Notes: generated from the sequence alone by a model not told the origin. A stretch of DNA of 64,000 nucleotides from Chaetomium olivaceum (GCA_039881045.1 JAYWVB010000050.1:1-64000); one strand, 5' to 3'. Positions 45,725 through 58,994 are shown, numbered from the stretch's first letter. Numbers and translations: made by a program.

Positions 45725-46390
45725 ATGAATACTAGAGGAGGCTTCTTCAGTGGCCGCACCGCGCGGACCCTACTCGGTATCAACAACTTTATCATTTGGG
45801 CCTCTGCAGCTATCATCACGGGCATTCTGTCATACTTTCTTAACTGGGGTTACCGAGGGACGCATCTAGTCTATAACGAGGTCATCGTAGGTTCTCCGTC
45901 TGTTAAGAGTTCAACCGACGCTAGCTAATTTCAGAAGGCTGTGCTCACCGTCTTCTTTTATCTCATCGCCATGGTACTCCCGGCACTCAAGTCGTACCGC
46001 GGATACATGCTACCGCTCAATCTAGCCTTGACGTATCTCTGGCTCACCTCACTTATTTTCTCGTCGCAGGACTATAGTGGAAATAGGTGCCGTTCCTACT
46101 ATTCGGTAGCAGCCAGCCGTTGTGGCTTGAAGCACACGGTCCAAGCCTTCCACATCATCGGCTTGTGCGTGTCCATCCTCCGGTTACAGAATTTGGGTTC
46201 TAACATGACTTGCGATAGCGTCTTCCTCCTTTTAAACACCATTCTAGAGGCCTTGATGTGGGCCAGCCATTGGCGCAGCCGGCAGGCTGGCGTCGCGGAT
46301 CCCGAGAAAGATCGCCCCTTAACTACCACCACCGGTAATACGACCACTGGGGCGACGGATGGAGACCGTATTGCGCAGGCACCCGTTTGA
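45725..46390 (+). CDS. MARVEL-domain-like four-helix membrane protein (205 aa)
   Basis: Exon 1 is 45725-45886, a 48-nt intron (GTAGGT...GCTAATTTCAG) is 45887-45934, and exon 2 is 45935-46390. Four hydrophobic segments are visible: NNFIIWASAAIITGILSYFL, AVLTVFFYLIAMVLPAL, LPLNLALTYLWLTSLIF and the region around VQAFHIIGLCVSILRL/SVFLLLNTILEALMWASH. The short extracellular Cys residues between helices 3 and 4 and the soluble Thr-rich tail are typical of fungal MARVEL proteins, which sit in the plasma membrane or endomembranes. Role unknown. The gene is intact. Confidence 0.75.
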
Positions 46391-46843
46391 AGGACAACAT
46401 CGCTGGAAAGGGTTTACGTCGACAGCCGGGTTGGCACCAAAAACAGCATCCGGTGCGTGATAAGAGAAACTGAATTGCCCCGTGCTGGTCGTCGCTTGGT
46501 TGGGGTTAAAAATGATGTGAACCTCATCCTCAGCTGGCTGAGATCGTTGACAATGTTAGGAAAGTTGGGGTCAGAATCGGAAAGTTGGCAGTTGTGCTCC
46601 CTGGCGCTGCATTGTACCTAAACTACATTGTTCATTTGTGACTTAAGTGCCCATATATTCTACTACCCTTGTCTCCTATAGTCCCCGCGTCCTGTTAGCT
46701 TCCTGTCACTTGTTTGTAATACTTGTGGTTGCTGTTCTATCCGTTCCCCTTCCATTCCCCCTCCCCGCTGAGGGCTTATTTCCCCAACGTGAAAGCCATG
46801 GACGAACGGCAACTGACAAGGGAGGGGGAGGATCGTCCGCAGA

Positions 46844-47532
46844 GTGCCCAAGACGGCGCCACTAAGAACTTCCAGATCCGTGATGCATAGGATCGATCAA
46901 CCTCGAGCACATAGTGGTAAAAGCAGACAACAATTGCAGTTCTCCACACGGTTGCCGGTTGAGATACGGTTTCGCATATACACCCTCGTCATGCCACCAG
47001 ACCGCATTAGTGTCTCTTGGTCACGCCGGCTGCCAGCCACGCGGACAACAAGCTGCTCGAACACTTTCCGTCCAAGACGGACGGAACATGGATGCCCTTG
47101 CGCGGCTTCGCATCTGCAAGGGATCGTACAATAGCTTCTCTGATCTCGTGTAAGCCAATGGATTGAGCTAGACAGCGATTCACCTGCGCTGTCAAGACAT
47201 TGTAAGCATCATTGGACCCTGACCGCTAACCGAACCAGGTATCTTGAAACCTGCCATCTGTGGACGTTCTGCTTCGAAACACTCCGCACACTGAAACTCT
47301 TGCGCTGATGGCGCATGATCTGTCCGTACACTACGTCCAGATGATTCTGTATGCCCATTATAGGCTGTTCTGCGGTGATGATGTAGGGCGCCAACCCGAG
47401 ATGGAAGCGATAAATCTGTCGTCGGAGCAGGAGTTGCGGGAGGTCGACAATTTGTGCCGGGCCATCCCGACCCCGGAAACCCTGGTCCAAGAAAGGCCGC
47501 GGCTTACCATGCTAGAAAATGCGTCGCAGTGA
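46844..47532 (+). pseudogene. 2EXR/F-box-like fragment (weak)
   Basis: LQFSTRLPVEIRFRIYTLVMPPDR (residues split here as FSTRLPVEIRFRIYTLV) resembles the start of fungal 2EXR or F-box-like proteins. Later pieces in other frames (ALARLRICKGSYNSF before a GTAAGC donor at about 47150, and SVHYVQMILYAHYRLF at about 47330) could belong to the same gene, but I cannot make a continuous model. Confidence 0.3.
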
Positions 47533-48135
47533 TGAAGTCACTCAAAACCGTCATCGCCGCGCCAGAGCTGCATGCCGAAATCCTCCGAGTCCCATGGCGG
47601 ACTGGAATCGTGGTCAAACAATACAATTGGGCCGAGCTGACTGTGGGTTGCTCCGTGTCCCTGCCAAGTTCCACGCCGGAGTCGGGCGCGAAAATTAACC
47701 AACGTACGATGTGCTAAGTTTTTATTTTCTGGTTTGCCAGTCTGGAAAGTTTTGGCTGGGGTGTGCATCCCTAAGTGAGAGCGTGGAATGCTGTTAGTGG
47801 ACACGATGAAATCATGAATGGCACCGGGACGGTTAGGAATGGGTCATGGTTTGGATTAGTCGAGCGGCCCGCTTCGCATCCTCGCACTCGCATCAAGACC
47901 GGACAAACAATGCGATTGGTCAGCCGCCCAGAACTGTCATCGAGACATACGACAACTTCCGAAACCCCAAGACGAGGTGGCAATAGAGGTCGCAGCGTTA
48001 TAAGTTGAGAAGAAACCGGCCGATTTTGCAGGCTTTCTCATATTCATGCTCTCTCAAGCCGAGCTCGAAGTTTCGTCTATTTGGCTCTTTATCGGGTTCA
48101 GGTGCATTGCGTTTTCTGCCAACATCACCCTAGAA
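47533..48135. other. Intergenic
   Basis: No supported gene. It includes the upstream region of the DUF4188 gene. Confidence 0.4.
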
Positions 48136-49072
48136 ATGGCGCCGGTCAACTTCAAAGGGATCTTCTCTCCTACAGAGAAGCGTAGCTGGGAGAAGGAGTC
48201 TGGGTTTGGGGTAAGTGGCCGAGACTTTGGTACGTGCAGCCAGTCTAACAACGCAATAGAATCTGTTGAAGGACTCATTTTCGCTCCCAACCCTCCTCGT
48301 TCTGGGTGGCCTTGGTCAAGGTGTTCTCTCGCTCGTTCTTCCATCTCGCTACGCCCTCCTCCCACTTGTCTTCTTACTCCTACGCGCCGTGGTGTGCACC
48401 GTCCGCGATGTTACGTCTCTTGAGCGGTTCCTCGCTGAGAGGGGAGTCATCAAGGGACGCACCTCGGCCCAGCTTCCGAACCTAAGCTACGATCCCATTC
48501 GGCCCTATCGGTCATCTCCGTTCAGTTCGGCCCCGGCAGAGAAAAGCATCGTAGTGCTCCACCTGGGGGCTCGCTTCAATCATCCGCTTGGCGGGCTAGG
48601 ACCCGGCAGCAAGGAGGTTGCCGAGAAGTTTATAGCTTGCCACAAGGAGGTCCTAAGTCGTGCAAGGGAGTTCGGCTGCCTAGGTGGGACATCATACCGG
48701 GGGGACGAGACGGCGTCCAACAACACGTTCATGACCGTTTACTATTTCCGGGACCTAGAGGGGTTGAACCGCTTCGCGCACGATCGTATTCACCGCGAGG
48801 TGTGGGACTGGTACAACAAAGAGTGCCTCAAGAAGGGTTATTCGCATATCGGCATTTTTCACGAGGCTTTCTGCGCACCGGCAGGCGCCTACGAGACCAT
48901 CTACGTCAACATGCAGCCCACTCTGCTAGCGGCGGGCAGCGCAAACGTCAAGAACGAGGCAACCGAAACAGACGAATGGGTGAGGACCGTGGTCGACGCA
49001 TCGAGTTCGGTGTGGCGGAGCCAACACTCGCGGATGGGTAGGGAGGCAAGGTGCGGTGAGGCGGAAAGCTGA
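48136..49072 (+). CDS. DUF4188-family protein (monooxygenase-like ABM fold), 295 aa
   Basis: Exon 1 is 48136-48210 (MAPVNFKGIFSPTEKRSWEK), a 49-nt intron (GTAAGT...TCTAAC..CAATAG) is 48211-48259, and exon 2 is 48260-49072. An N-terminal hydrophobic pair (LPTLLVLGGLGQGVLSLVLP, YALLPLVFLLLRAVV) suggests a membrane anchor. The conserved domain has IVVLHLGARFNHPLG, GCLGGTSYRG, YYFRDLEGLNRFAHD, HREVWDWYNK, IGIFHEAFCAPAGAYE and IYVNMQPT. Members often occur in or beside secondary-metabolism genes, and some are linked to halogen or dioxygen chemistry, but no activity can be read here. The ATG at 48136 is chosen because it joins in frame through a good intron. Confidence 0.78.
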
Positions 49073-49303
49073 GCCAAACTCGGGATGACGGTAGAGAGAA
49101 ATGTGTGACAATACAAGGTGCAATTGCTGCCCCGCAATTGCGACGTCGTTTTTGCGACAAAATGGGACCAAGGGAACAAGTCAGACAGATGGAGAGCTTT
49201 GTATGAACAGTGACAATAAACGTAGATGGTATCATAGAAACAATCATGACAACGCCGCATGGCAACCCAGCGCCAGACTCCAAACCCACAAAAGCCCACC
49301 CAC

Positions 49304-51034
49304 TCAAAGCGCCCGTCCAGGTAACTCGTGGCGGTCGCGGTCCTCCATGGCGTAGATGTCCTTCTGGACTTCATTCATATCAATATGGGCGACGGCGCCA
49401 TCGCCATCGAAAATACGCGCAATATCCTCGAGCGTGGGGCCCTTGGTTTCGACGTAGAAGAACCAAACGAAAACGAGCTCGCAGAGATCCCACAGTGTGT
49501 AAAAAAGCATAAAATGCCAGTGCTTTGGCATGCGTTCCCACGCGATCTTGTTGGTTTGGCTGTGAGAGGTCAGCACACGTACGTGGTAGGAGAGACGAGA
49601 CACAAGGAAACATACTTGGAGATAGCTAACATAGCCTGTACGGTGATGTTCATGATCATCATCCCTTTGGCACGTAGGTGAAAGGGGAGAATCTCGAGCG
49701 CGTAGGCGACTAGCAAACCCGAGAATCCAATATCGTAAAACACGCCAAAAATCCAGATGAAGACGAGCTGCGCGTAGCCAGCCTGGACGTCCTGCTCCAC
49801 CGAGTTCTCGTAGATGGCCCCAGTGATGGTCCAAGCGACAAATGACAGCACCATGCCGACCATGGGGAAACGAGAAACAGCGGCCGGCGGCCGAAGCGGT
49901 CGACGTTGAGCGCGGCAGCAACGGTGACAATCAGGTCGAGAAGGGTCTTGCCTGTCGACATGGCCAGCTTCTGGTTCTGGTTGGTGATGCCAGCGCCGAG
50001 GTAGATTGCGTTCATGTAGTTGGAGAAGAGTGCGTTGCCGCTGTACTGCGAGATGACGCCGAGCGAGACGATGATGGCCAGTCGCCAGCGGTTGCCGCGT
50101 GTGCGCAAGAAGTCGCGGTACCTGGTGGAGCGCTCCGTCTCCTTCTGAATCCGGATCGTCTCGCGGATCTCGCGGAATTCAAACTGGACCGTCGCATTGT
50201 GCGGGTCACCGCCCGCGTGCCACTTGGTGAGAATGTGCAGCGCCTCCTGGTGGCGCTCCTTGTTAACGAGGTAGCGGGGCGACTCGGGGATCCACCAGAT
50301 GCCGGCGAGTTGGATGAGGGAGGGCACGACCTGGATGAGCGTGATGGACCGCCATGACCACTCGGTCTTGACGTTGGCCGTGCCCCAGGCGATGCAGGAT
50401 ACCAACAGCGCGCCGGCGTTCCACAGACAGTTGTAAATAGCCGTTACGGGACCACGATGCTGCGGGTGGCAGATCTCGGTCAACAAGAGTGGCGAGGCCA
50501 TTTGGGCGAGCGAGTTGCCGAAGCCGAGCACGAAACGGCCGCCCATGTACACTGCAGCAGTTAGCCGGCCGAACCCCGGTGCAACAACTCGGAGCCGGTG
50601 AACTCACTCCCATAGCCATTGCAGAAGGCCGTCAAGAACCCGCCGGCGATCATAAAGAGACAGCCGCCGATGATAGCTGGCCGGCGGCCATAGTTGTCAG
50701 CGACGTAGGGCGTGATGAAGAAAGACACAATAGAACCGATATTAAACATGTTGACCAAGATGGCGAGCTTGCTATCAAGTATGGGGTCTTTGAGATCCGG
50801 GTTGTCCTTGAGCTCCGGGAAGAAGAACCAGTTCCAGGCGTCGATCTGCTGCGACGTGTTGACGAGCATGCCATCGTACCCGGTCGTCGCGGACGCCACC
50901 ATCAAAATGATGGCCATGCCGTAGAGCTTCCGAAGATGCGGTTCCTTCGTCCAATACACCCTTTGGAACCGGGGCGTTTCCTGAACCACCTCGAACTCGG
51001 CCGAAGCCGAGTCCGGCCTCATCTTTGACGACAT
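49304..51034 (-). CDS. MFS sugar (hexose/lactose-type) transporter, one missing base
   Basis: Minus-strand exons 51034-50608, 50551-49616 and 49559-49304, introns of 56 nt each (GTGAGT..CTGCAG and GTATGT..TCACAG). Sugar-porter signatures: GYDGMLVNTSQQIDAWNWFF, DNYGRRPAII after TM2, GRFVLGFGNSLAQMASP, PESPRYLVNKERHQEA, DRFGRRPLFLVS after TM8, and VETKGPTLEDIA at the end of TM12. One base appears lost near 49868 (LVS to MVGM), where the frame changes; with it the coding length is exactly 540 codons, normal for the family. Twelve membrane segments are expected, importing a hexose or disaccharide at the plasma membrane. Confidence 0.85.
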
Positions 51035-53943
51035 CGCAGCCTGCACCCGTTGCCCTCCTCGGTGTGAAGCCTGTGTGGTGTCGGTTCGGGTTTCGTTCGG
51101 GTTCGATGAGATCGGGGGCGGCGTCGAAAAGCGGCAGAGGAGAGCCTCACGCCCTTGGGCGGCGGGCGTGAGGGGCATTCATAACGAGCCGGCGAGGTCT
51201 GCCCTGGAAACCCACTCGTCCCGGCAACCCTCTGGTGCCTGCACCCTGGTGGCATGGTGTGTCCGTTGGGTCTGCGTTAGCGTTCCGTGATCCTTGCCCC
51301 CTTGGGTCTCGAACGACAGGGGGGATGGATGGAAAGGAACATGGGAACAGCCAAGGTTGACAGGCAGTGGACCGAACTGGAAGGAGGGTGACACTGCAGG
51401 GTGAGGGGACGGTTGATGGAACCAGACTCGCTGCGTTCTGGCAGCCCAGGACTTCGTCGTGTCCAAAGTAGTCGGACGACGGAAGGGCTTGGCAGATGGC
51501 CGAAACGGCGATGCGGACAAACGGCCCCGAGCGCATTGCGAGAAGTGCTCGTCGAGTCATCACTTGTTTGTTGAAACGTGTCTATTATGGAGAGTTGGAG
51601 GCTAGCATCAAGCCGAGACGCTGTGATTCGAGAGCAATATGTACTTCGTACCTGGATACATGATCACTGGTGAGCTCTTTTCTCGTCTCGTCGTTTATTA
51701 ACCACCTTCGAACATCGAACGGAGATGGCTTCTGCACCACGGCCGTCGGCGGGAGACCCGGCCGAGAGTGGCGTGGCGGCTGGGCTTGTCTGGAAGGCGG
51801 GAGAAGCACACTTGGCGGAGAAGCAGAAGCGGATGTGGTGCCAGGGCTTCATCCCCGCAATACTTGATCGATTGCCGTGGACAGCTGGCACGCGACCGCG
51901 ACCAGTGCCTCCCTCTCCGGCATCTCCTTTCTGACTGGTTCGGCACTTTGCCTTCTGATTCACCACATTCTCCATGTATGGAACATCGTGTCGAACGAAC
52001 CATGTGATCTCAAGAACGTCCCGTCCCGCTGATTGATGGCCATCCATGCATTCCTGTCCATATGCTTTCGTTCGAGATCATTTTCGCTTGTCAAGCGAGG
52101 AGCAAGTCTGACGCGCAGATCGATCCAACTGAAGTCCGGATGGTTAAAAACGGCAAAATGCAAAGAAACCTCGCTCATCCAAGGCAGCCAATTGACAGAA
52201 AACCCTGTTTCAGGCGCTGCAACGGCTCGGCGGGGAAGCCGGACCACCTGACGGACATCCTTTTGGGAACTTGGAAACATGGGATGGTGTCGAAATTGCG
52301 CCGTCACTTGGGTCGAGTGGCGATCGAAAAGGATTCGTCGTCACGGACTCGGTGTGCTGCAAAGATTGGTCGTGCAGCTCGACCGGCGCGCTCTGAGACA
52401 AGAGGGAGACGAAAGGGGTGACACTTTTGTCAATTAAAAACTACCTAGCAAGCGTTGCCTGTCAGCGCCCCGGATCCTGACAAGGAGCGTGTTCGTGGAT
52501 TGGCCAATGCGGACGCAGCCTGCTGTGCCCCATGCAGTCAGCGCGGCGCACCAGCAGCCACAAGGTCAAGTCCTGCAGGGGAAAGGAAGATGGAAACTGC
52601 GACAGTCGTTCGCTTGGCCGGCTGCTTGTCTTTTTTGGGCTACCCTTTCGTGCCTTCTGTTGGGTTGGAGCCAGCCTGAGAACTAAAAATGCGGGGTTGG
52701 CTTCGTCGCGAGATAACTGCAACCTTCTTTCCGCAGCGGCCTCGGCATCCCGAACACGGGCCAGGGCCCAAGGTCGGGAAGCAGGGACGCTGATCCGGGG
52801 TGAGAGGAAGAAGGCCCACTTGGTGCTCCCGGATTTCATGCGTGCACAGACTCAATCTCCCAAGCCAGAGCAGCAAAAGCTGAAGGTCCCTCTCTGTCTC
52901 TTTCGAGGAAGTGGATGAGGCATTGTCCTCACTACTCAAGTACGTAGTTAGGTAACTCCATCAGTTATTTAGTAACATTGTTAGATGAAGGGAGACGGTA
53001 CTGGGCGGAGTTCAATACATACAAACGGAATTTGATGGTCGAGCAATGAACTTGAATGCGTGTCACCCAGAAACCCCGTCTCAGTCCGCCGTCACAGCCA
53101 ATTGACGTCCGACCCCGTCCCTGCATGAAATCGTCCTTTGGGCCCCGGTCGCTGTGCCATCAGAAACACCTTTTCTGGAACACAGCATGGATGCAGCCAA
53201 GTGACTTTTCCCCAGGAATTTTCTTGCGCTCGGATGCCTACTTGTGGGGTTTGCGAGGGCCTCCTTGCCCCAATCAACTCCCCGATTTTGTCAAGGGCAA
53301 GGGATTTCAGGCGCTAAGACGACAATAGCTCAAACGCCACACGACAAAGTCCTGAGCACCGATGGATGAAATTTCTGGGAACCTGAAATTGCCAGCGCTC
53401 GCAGCGTCCCTCGGCACCAGTTGAAGACAACGACGGACAGCCGGACTGCTTTGCCGAGTGCACCTTCAAAACCAGGTTTGCAATCTCTTGCTGCGTTACA
53501 CAACCTCGCTGGCCGGCGTGTGTCAGTGCTCTGCATTTGGGCGGCACGGGAAGCGACAAGGCGCGAACCTGGAAACGCACGGATTGTGGCCCCTCACAAA
53601 CGGCTCGACCACGCCGCTGGATTTTGGGGCTGGGCTCGGACTCGCTTCTTGGCCGGTATCAGGGACAGGGAGCCGACGACACGATTGCCCAGACACCCAG
53701 ACCAGAGACGATCGGCGAGTGGCCAACGAACTGAAACCGAACAGAACCTTGCCTCGACTCATCACAGAGACAACTGGCACTCAAGAGCAAACTCGCCAGA
53801 GTCCGGGTCGGGTCTCAGGGCACCAGGGGGGATTTAGGTGAAGAGCATGGCATATCGTCGCAAAACATACACATAATGCTCTTATAGTGGTCTTCTATGT
53901 GATATTATGCCCACGACGGTCCACAACCCAACCTGAATCCAGC
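51035..53943. other. Gene-poor interval, 2.9 kb
   Basis: Only short overlapping frames on both strands, none with a motif or splice partner. The first few hundred bases are the transporter promoter. Confidence 0.5.
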
Positions 53944-54703
53944 CTACTTCTCCGGTGCTGCTGGAACCAGCACAGCAAAGCCCCAGTCGGGTTTGGCCTT
54001 GTGTGACTTGGTCAAATTTGTCTTCATCCAACACGTGTGCGTCGCGCCCTTATCGCCATCAATGACGCCCCAGCCCGCCCCTGTGCAGTTTTCCTCGGAC
54101 GCACACGCGTCGATGCAAGCGTCCATGTTGCGCGTCTTGACGTTGTCAATATCAACCGCCTCACCCTCACCGCCGTAGTCGAGACCGCAAAGCCGCCGGA
54201 ATTGCTTGCCTCCGGAACTGGCCGTGTAGATGGTACCGTTGACCCGAGGGCACTGCACGTCGGCGGTCGTCGCCGTGGGGGATGCTGCTGGTATAGATAT
54301 CGTGGTCGACGTCGGCAATATAGCCCCAGTCGTTGGTGCACTGGATCTGGTTAACCCCAATACCTCTAAGCGTCCGGGGATATTCGTACCTGGCCGCAGA
54401 GACCACAGCTTGCGCTGCCTCCAAATTCCCTTTCACCTGCTGCAAATCCCGCTGACTGACACCGAGGCCTGCACTAAGCCCAATGACGGCGACGAGCAAG
54501 AACACAATCACGCCCACAACGCTCAGCGCAACACCTCGTGTGACATTGAGGACAGTAGGGCCTGGGACCGGTGAATTGGGGTCATTGTGGTGCTGTTGCA
54601 GCTCGTATGCTTGCGGGTACTGGAACTGCTCGGCCTTCTCCTGCTGCGCGTCGGGAAGCGCGTAGTATTGTGCGGGTTGCTGGGCGGCTTGGTGCTGGTC
54701 CAT
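53944..54703 (-). CDS. Single-pass membrane protein with extracellular PAN/apple-like Cys domain (236 aa)
   Basis: Exon 1 is 54703-54390, a 49-nt intron (GTACGA...GGTTAACCAGATCCAG) is 54389-54341, and exon 2 is 54340-53944; this splice removes a frame conflict and gives 237 codons. Gln/Pro/Tyr-rich cytosolic N terminus, a membrane segment GVALSVVGVIVFLLVAVIGL (about residues 57-77), a short helix, a Ser/Thr/Pro stalk (PTTGAILPTSTT), then a Cys-rich domain (CPRVNGTIY, RRLCGLDYGG, MDACIDACA, NCTGAGWG, CWMKTNLTK) resembling PAN/apple modules. A cell-surface adhesion or sensing role is an inference. Confidence 0.75.
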
Positions 54704-55549
54704 CGTGGAACGCGATAGGGTACAATCCCCGCGGATTCACTCTTGTCTCGCCGTTTGTTGGCAACTGGCCGGCCAAGAAAACCAAACGTTCCCAGGGGCA
54801 GTGACCTCTTTAATTGAGGTTTGGGTAGGTCTGGACGCCGAGCTGAAGATTCTAGGTCTCACGTCAGCCCTCGACTTTCTCAACTTTGTAAGTGAGCGCC
54901 GTACACCTGGAAGCACAGCAGGTGTGCGGTGGCGGCACGCGTGCTCATTTATCTCCGCCATCGCGACCAGATTCGTCGGGCACGAACGCCATGTCGGCGA
55001 CAAGGAATCGACCGGAAATTCCGCATGGACCTGAGTAATCCCACAGCCCAGGTTGACGGTTCGTCGGGTTCCATTGGCTGGCCTATCGAGTCTCATCGAA
55101 CGGCTGCGGCACAGCAGCTGGGCCCCCATGTAGGCCTGGAACGGGACGGGTCGAGGCCTGGCACAGTGTCACGGAAACACGCCGACAAAAAACGCTGTTG
55201 CAGTCGGGATGTTATGGCATGACAAATGTGTCCTTCGTTTCTCTCTTTCTTTGTCTAGGTTACTGGTACTTAATTCTTTTGGCTTGCCTGTCTGCTTGTC
55301 TTTCCCGCCCGGTCTCGGCTCCCGACTGGTGGTGTCCTGATTTGTCTTCATTGTCTTTTAGCACACATACAAAGCCCATAGGTTCAAGAACACACTGGAG
55401 AAGATAACAATGGAACAAACTGCTACGATGATCAACCGTCGACCCATAAATTATGGATGCAAACCTGACCGCATGCCCAGTTGGCCATGAGGACACCAAA
55501 GACCGATACAAAAAGAGTCCATCCTTGATATCATCTGGCGCCCCTAATT
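54704..55549. other. Intergenic
   Basis: No gene supported; upstream region of the PAN-like gene. Confidence 0.4.
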
Positions 55550-56996
55550 GGTTTCTCACGTACACATCCCCGACGAGATCTATGTACACATTGTCAAGCA
55601 ACTTGACCCGATCACGCTCACCACGCTCTCTCCCAAACCTCACAATCATGCGGGCCTTGATTAACCCAAACCGTCACGACTACAGCCAGCGTCTGCTAGC
55701 CCTAGAGCTGCGCCCGAATACGGCGGCATTGTACCGCTATTCGACGAGGACTCTCAAACTCTGTCTCCGCCATGTGAGAGTCCGGAGTGGAAGTTGAATA
55801 AATATAACGCCTGCTGTGGCTGCATGAAGCTTCTCTCGCACATGATGTTCGACAACGACGCCGTCTTCCGGCCGCGGCCTACCGCAAACCGCCGCCAGGT
55901 AGTGTGGAGGCTAACAAGGCAAATTTTACGGACTGGGAGCCCATGGAGCCGAGCTCAGATGGAGGCGGATCCAGGAGAGGGTCGCAGTCTTAGAAGCTGA
56001 GCGGGAGGAATGGCTCCGGGCCGTCCAGCATAAGCGTGAGTGTGCAACCTAGCTCACAACCCAGTCCAACCCCATGGGGACGGAGGTATCAAGCAGGCTA
56101 CGACTCCCAGAACCAGAAATATATAATTGGCAACGGGAGGGAAAAGCGCAGGTGCATCGAATGTCAGCGCCAAAGCGGCCGCGCCCCGGAGGTCCGTCCC
56201 ATCCCCGCGACCTCCATCCAAGCTAATCACTGCTGGGAGCTTACAGCTGTTCCAAGCCGACATCTCAAAATTACATGTACCTCATATTTCGAGTGGGAGT
56301 TCCCTGGTCTGATACAGTGGTTGCCTCCCGACCAAATTCCAACACACTGTCGGACCTCAGACTTGCCGCTCACATTGCACGTCATACCATTGCCCGTCAT
56401 GCAAGAAATGGCAGGAGTCTCGCGCTTTTCGGCTGCCGACCTATCCATACGTGGATTGCGTGGTGAGGAAGAGCTCGAAGACCCTCTCCTTTGTCAACCA
56501 TTTGCCACCTCGAGACCCATCAAGACCCAGATTTCCTCGCACAGAAACTCTCGCGCGCGGGCTCTCACTGCAACTTCAGAAGATAGCCAGTAGCCTTGAG
56601 AGGGATTTCAAACGGGGTTGGCACTTGATCCAGCAGAGCTTTGAACGCTGGGAAGACGGAAAACCCCCTCGACTCGAGAATTATCGAGCTGTGGGTAACG
56701 AGATCCTGACTGGGCTGACATTTAAAGGCTATTTGCGGAGGATGATTGTCGACCTTCCCTCGGATCTCCCAGATTTCCGTCCCCGATTTGAACGGCTACG
56801 ACATTTCCTTCACGACGAGCTCACGCCCAGATTACGATCCCAGATCCTGGACTGGGATTGGTTGGAGATTTGGGTTGACGATTACCACTTGCTGGATGCC
56901 ATGTACGGTTGGCTATGTACCCAAGTCGCATGGGTTGAGAGCAATCCGAATGCCGTTCTAAACCATGTGTTAAATAACAAGCTGTACCATTTTTAG
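55550..56996 (+). pseudogene. F-box-like protein gene, several frame changes
   Basis: Pieces in successive frames read as one fungal F-box family protein: VHIPDEIYVHIVKQLDPITL (F-box, about 55560-55620), RALINPNRHDYSQRLLALEL, KYNACCGCMKLLSHMMFDN, REKRRCIECQ, a zinc-like CPSCKKWQESRAFRLPTYPY, and a final unbroken part 56451-56996 ending NNKLYHF with WHLIQQSFERWEDGK and DWLEIWVDDYHL. At least four frame changes and one stop separate them; some may be introns I could not place. F-box proteins usually recruit substrates to SCF ubiquitin ligases. Confidence 0.5.
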
Positions 56997-57336
56997 AATA
57001 GTAGGCAGGTGCTGAGTACGTGTGGCGTAGCAGAGTTCTCAATCGAGTGGTCGATATGTCTCATGGACTGAATACTTAAAGTAGAAAGTTAGCGTAGTAC
57101 GTCACCAACAAAAACGATGAACCGACCAAATTTGTCAGGGCATCAACCACCTGGTGTCAGCTGGATGTTGAACGGCCAGTCTACTGTGTAGGGGTACCTT
57201 GCCTGCTACGTACCTCGGTGTAGTGACGTCTAGACCCATATGAACAGAACCATCCATCTATCCGCTTCACAGGCGCGCGCGTGTACACACACGTACCCGC
57301 TACATTCAATGTTGATTCATCAACTGACGTTAAATA

Positions 57337-58538
57337 ATGGCTAAAACCGTTATAGAGCTCCCCCCAAATTTGGGCATTCCCTCCTCGCCGCACAACGTTG
57401 ACGTTTCTATCATTGACACAACCGCCACGATCCGGGGCATTTCTGCGAATCTATTCCTATCACCTCCCGTGAAGGGCTATGACTTGTTGGCAGCTCCCGT
57501 GTTTTCCTTTCTCATCCAGCACCACAGCCTCCAGCGTTCAGTTATCTTCGACTTGGGGATCCGCAAGGATTGGAAGAGCCTTAGTCCACCATTGCTTTCC
57601 CAAATCGAACGTTTGGGCTGGGCTCTGCACGTGGAGAAGGACGTGAGCGAGATTCTCAACGATGCTGGCGTTGACGTCACCAGCATCGAATCTGTGTTAT
57701 CTGGAGCCACCATCACTTCGACCACACCGGCAACCCCAACACCTTCCCGCCAAGCACCTCGCTTATTGTCGGACCAGGGTTCAGGGATATGCTCCCGGGC
57801 TACCCAACTAACCCTGACTCCGCCATCCTCGAGAGCGACCTGGCCAACCGGCAGTTAATCGAATTAGACTTTGTCTCCGGCACGTCTGGCAGCCACAAAT
57901 CTAAGCCCCTGAATATCGGCCGCTTCCGCGCACTCGACTATTTCGGTGACGGCTCCTTCTACCTGCTCGACACCCCGGGCCACGCGGTTGGCCACATCAG
58001 CGGGCTCGCCCGCGTCACGCCCGATCCGGAGGGCTCCTTCATCCTCCTCGCGGGCGACGCCATCCACCACCCAGGCGAGATCCGCCCCAGCAAGTACCTC
58101 CCGCTGCCGCCCAACATCCTACCGGACCCGTTCGCGCCGGACCCACACCCACTCGAGTCGCACTACGGCTGCCCCGGCGCCACCTTCGAGCCTCTCTTCG
58201 AAGAGCGTGGCCGACCGGCCTGTGGGCCCGTGTACAGACCGGCGCGGCCAGAGAGGGAGGATGAGGCGTTCAACCACGACACGGACGAGGCGCTGGAGAC
58301 GGTGGCCAAGCTGCAGGAGGCGGACGCGCGGGACAACATCTTTGTGGCGGCCGCACACGACGAGGCGCTGTTGGATCATGTCGTCTTCTTCCCGGAGGGC
58401 AAGATGAACGAGTTTGCGCAGAAGCATTGGGTGAAGCGCGTGCGCTGGCGGTTTCTGAGGGACTTTGCCGGTGCCGTGGGGAAGCTTGATCATGAGGTGG
58501 GAGGCGGCACTGGGGTCACGACGGGTAGAGGCGAGTAA
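57337..58538 (+). CDS. Metallo-beta-lactamase fold hydrolase, one missing base (about 400 aa)
   Basis: Starts MAKTVIELPPNLGIPSS. The HxHxDH motif appears as IWSHHHFDHTGNP at about 57715, later ligands in LDTPGHAVGHISGL (57975-58010) and LLAGDAIHHPGE (about 58045). The frame changes near 57698 just before the metal motif (GTGTT where GTGGTT is expected); with one base added the length is 401 codons. Fungal relatives are often annotated as lactonase-like (AHL- or mycotoxin-lactone-acting), but the substrate is not readable. Cytosolic, no signal peptide. Confidence 0.8.
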
Positions 58539-58994
58539 TAAGACCGTCTCGAACTTGCGCTCGGAGCTTGAAAAGGGGACAACAAGATTGGACGCAAGGA
58601 AACATTGGCATGCTTGTGGTTCGTAATCGTGATGCTTTGACGAATATAAACAGGTCTAGATGGCCGGGGCTGGAGTCAATCATATTATTATCCGAAATCG
58701 TTTTATGCTACCATCAAGAAGCCGATGTAGATACGCTGCTCATCAGTCGACAGTTGTGATATAATCTGTGCGAAGTGAACGCGAGCCGTTCTCTCTGGCT
58801 ACGTTAATGCCGAAATCGCTCAACGAGAGATTCCCAAGATCCCAAGGCATAGTAGGGTAAATTCGCCCCAAATCCCTGAACCAGACGCCGACAAATAACA
58901 CAAATCCCCCAGACAAGTATTTCCCGATACTCCATGAACGGAAATACCGCTAGAAACGACAACAATGGAAAGATGGCTTCGTTGAGACACTCAC
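58539..58994. other. Intergenic between convergent genes
   Basis: Nothing recognised beyond 3' ends. Confidence 0.4.

Noticed and set aside
48266..49072. DUF4188 gene starting at 48266
   Set aside because: That codon is TTG; an upstream ATG exon (48136-48210) joins in frame through a clean intron.
54167..54703. Unspliced 178-residue version of the PAN-like protein
   Set aside because: Its C terminus lacks the Cys domain; removing the 49-nt intron gives a coherent 236-residue protein.
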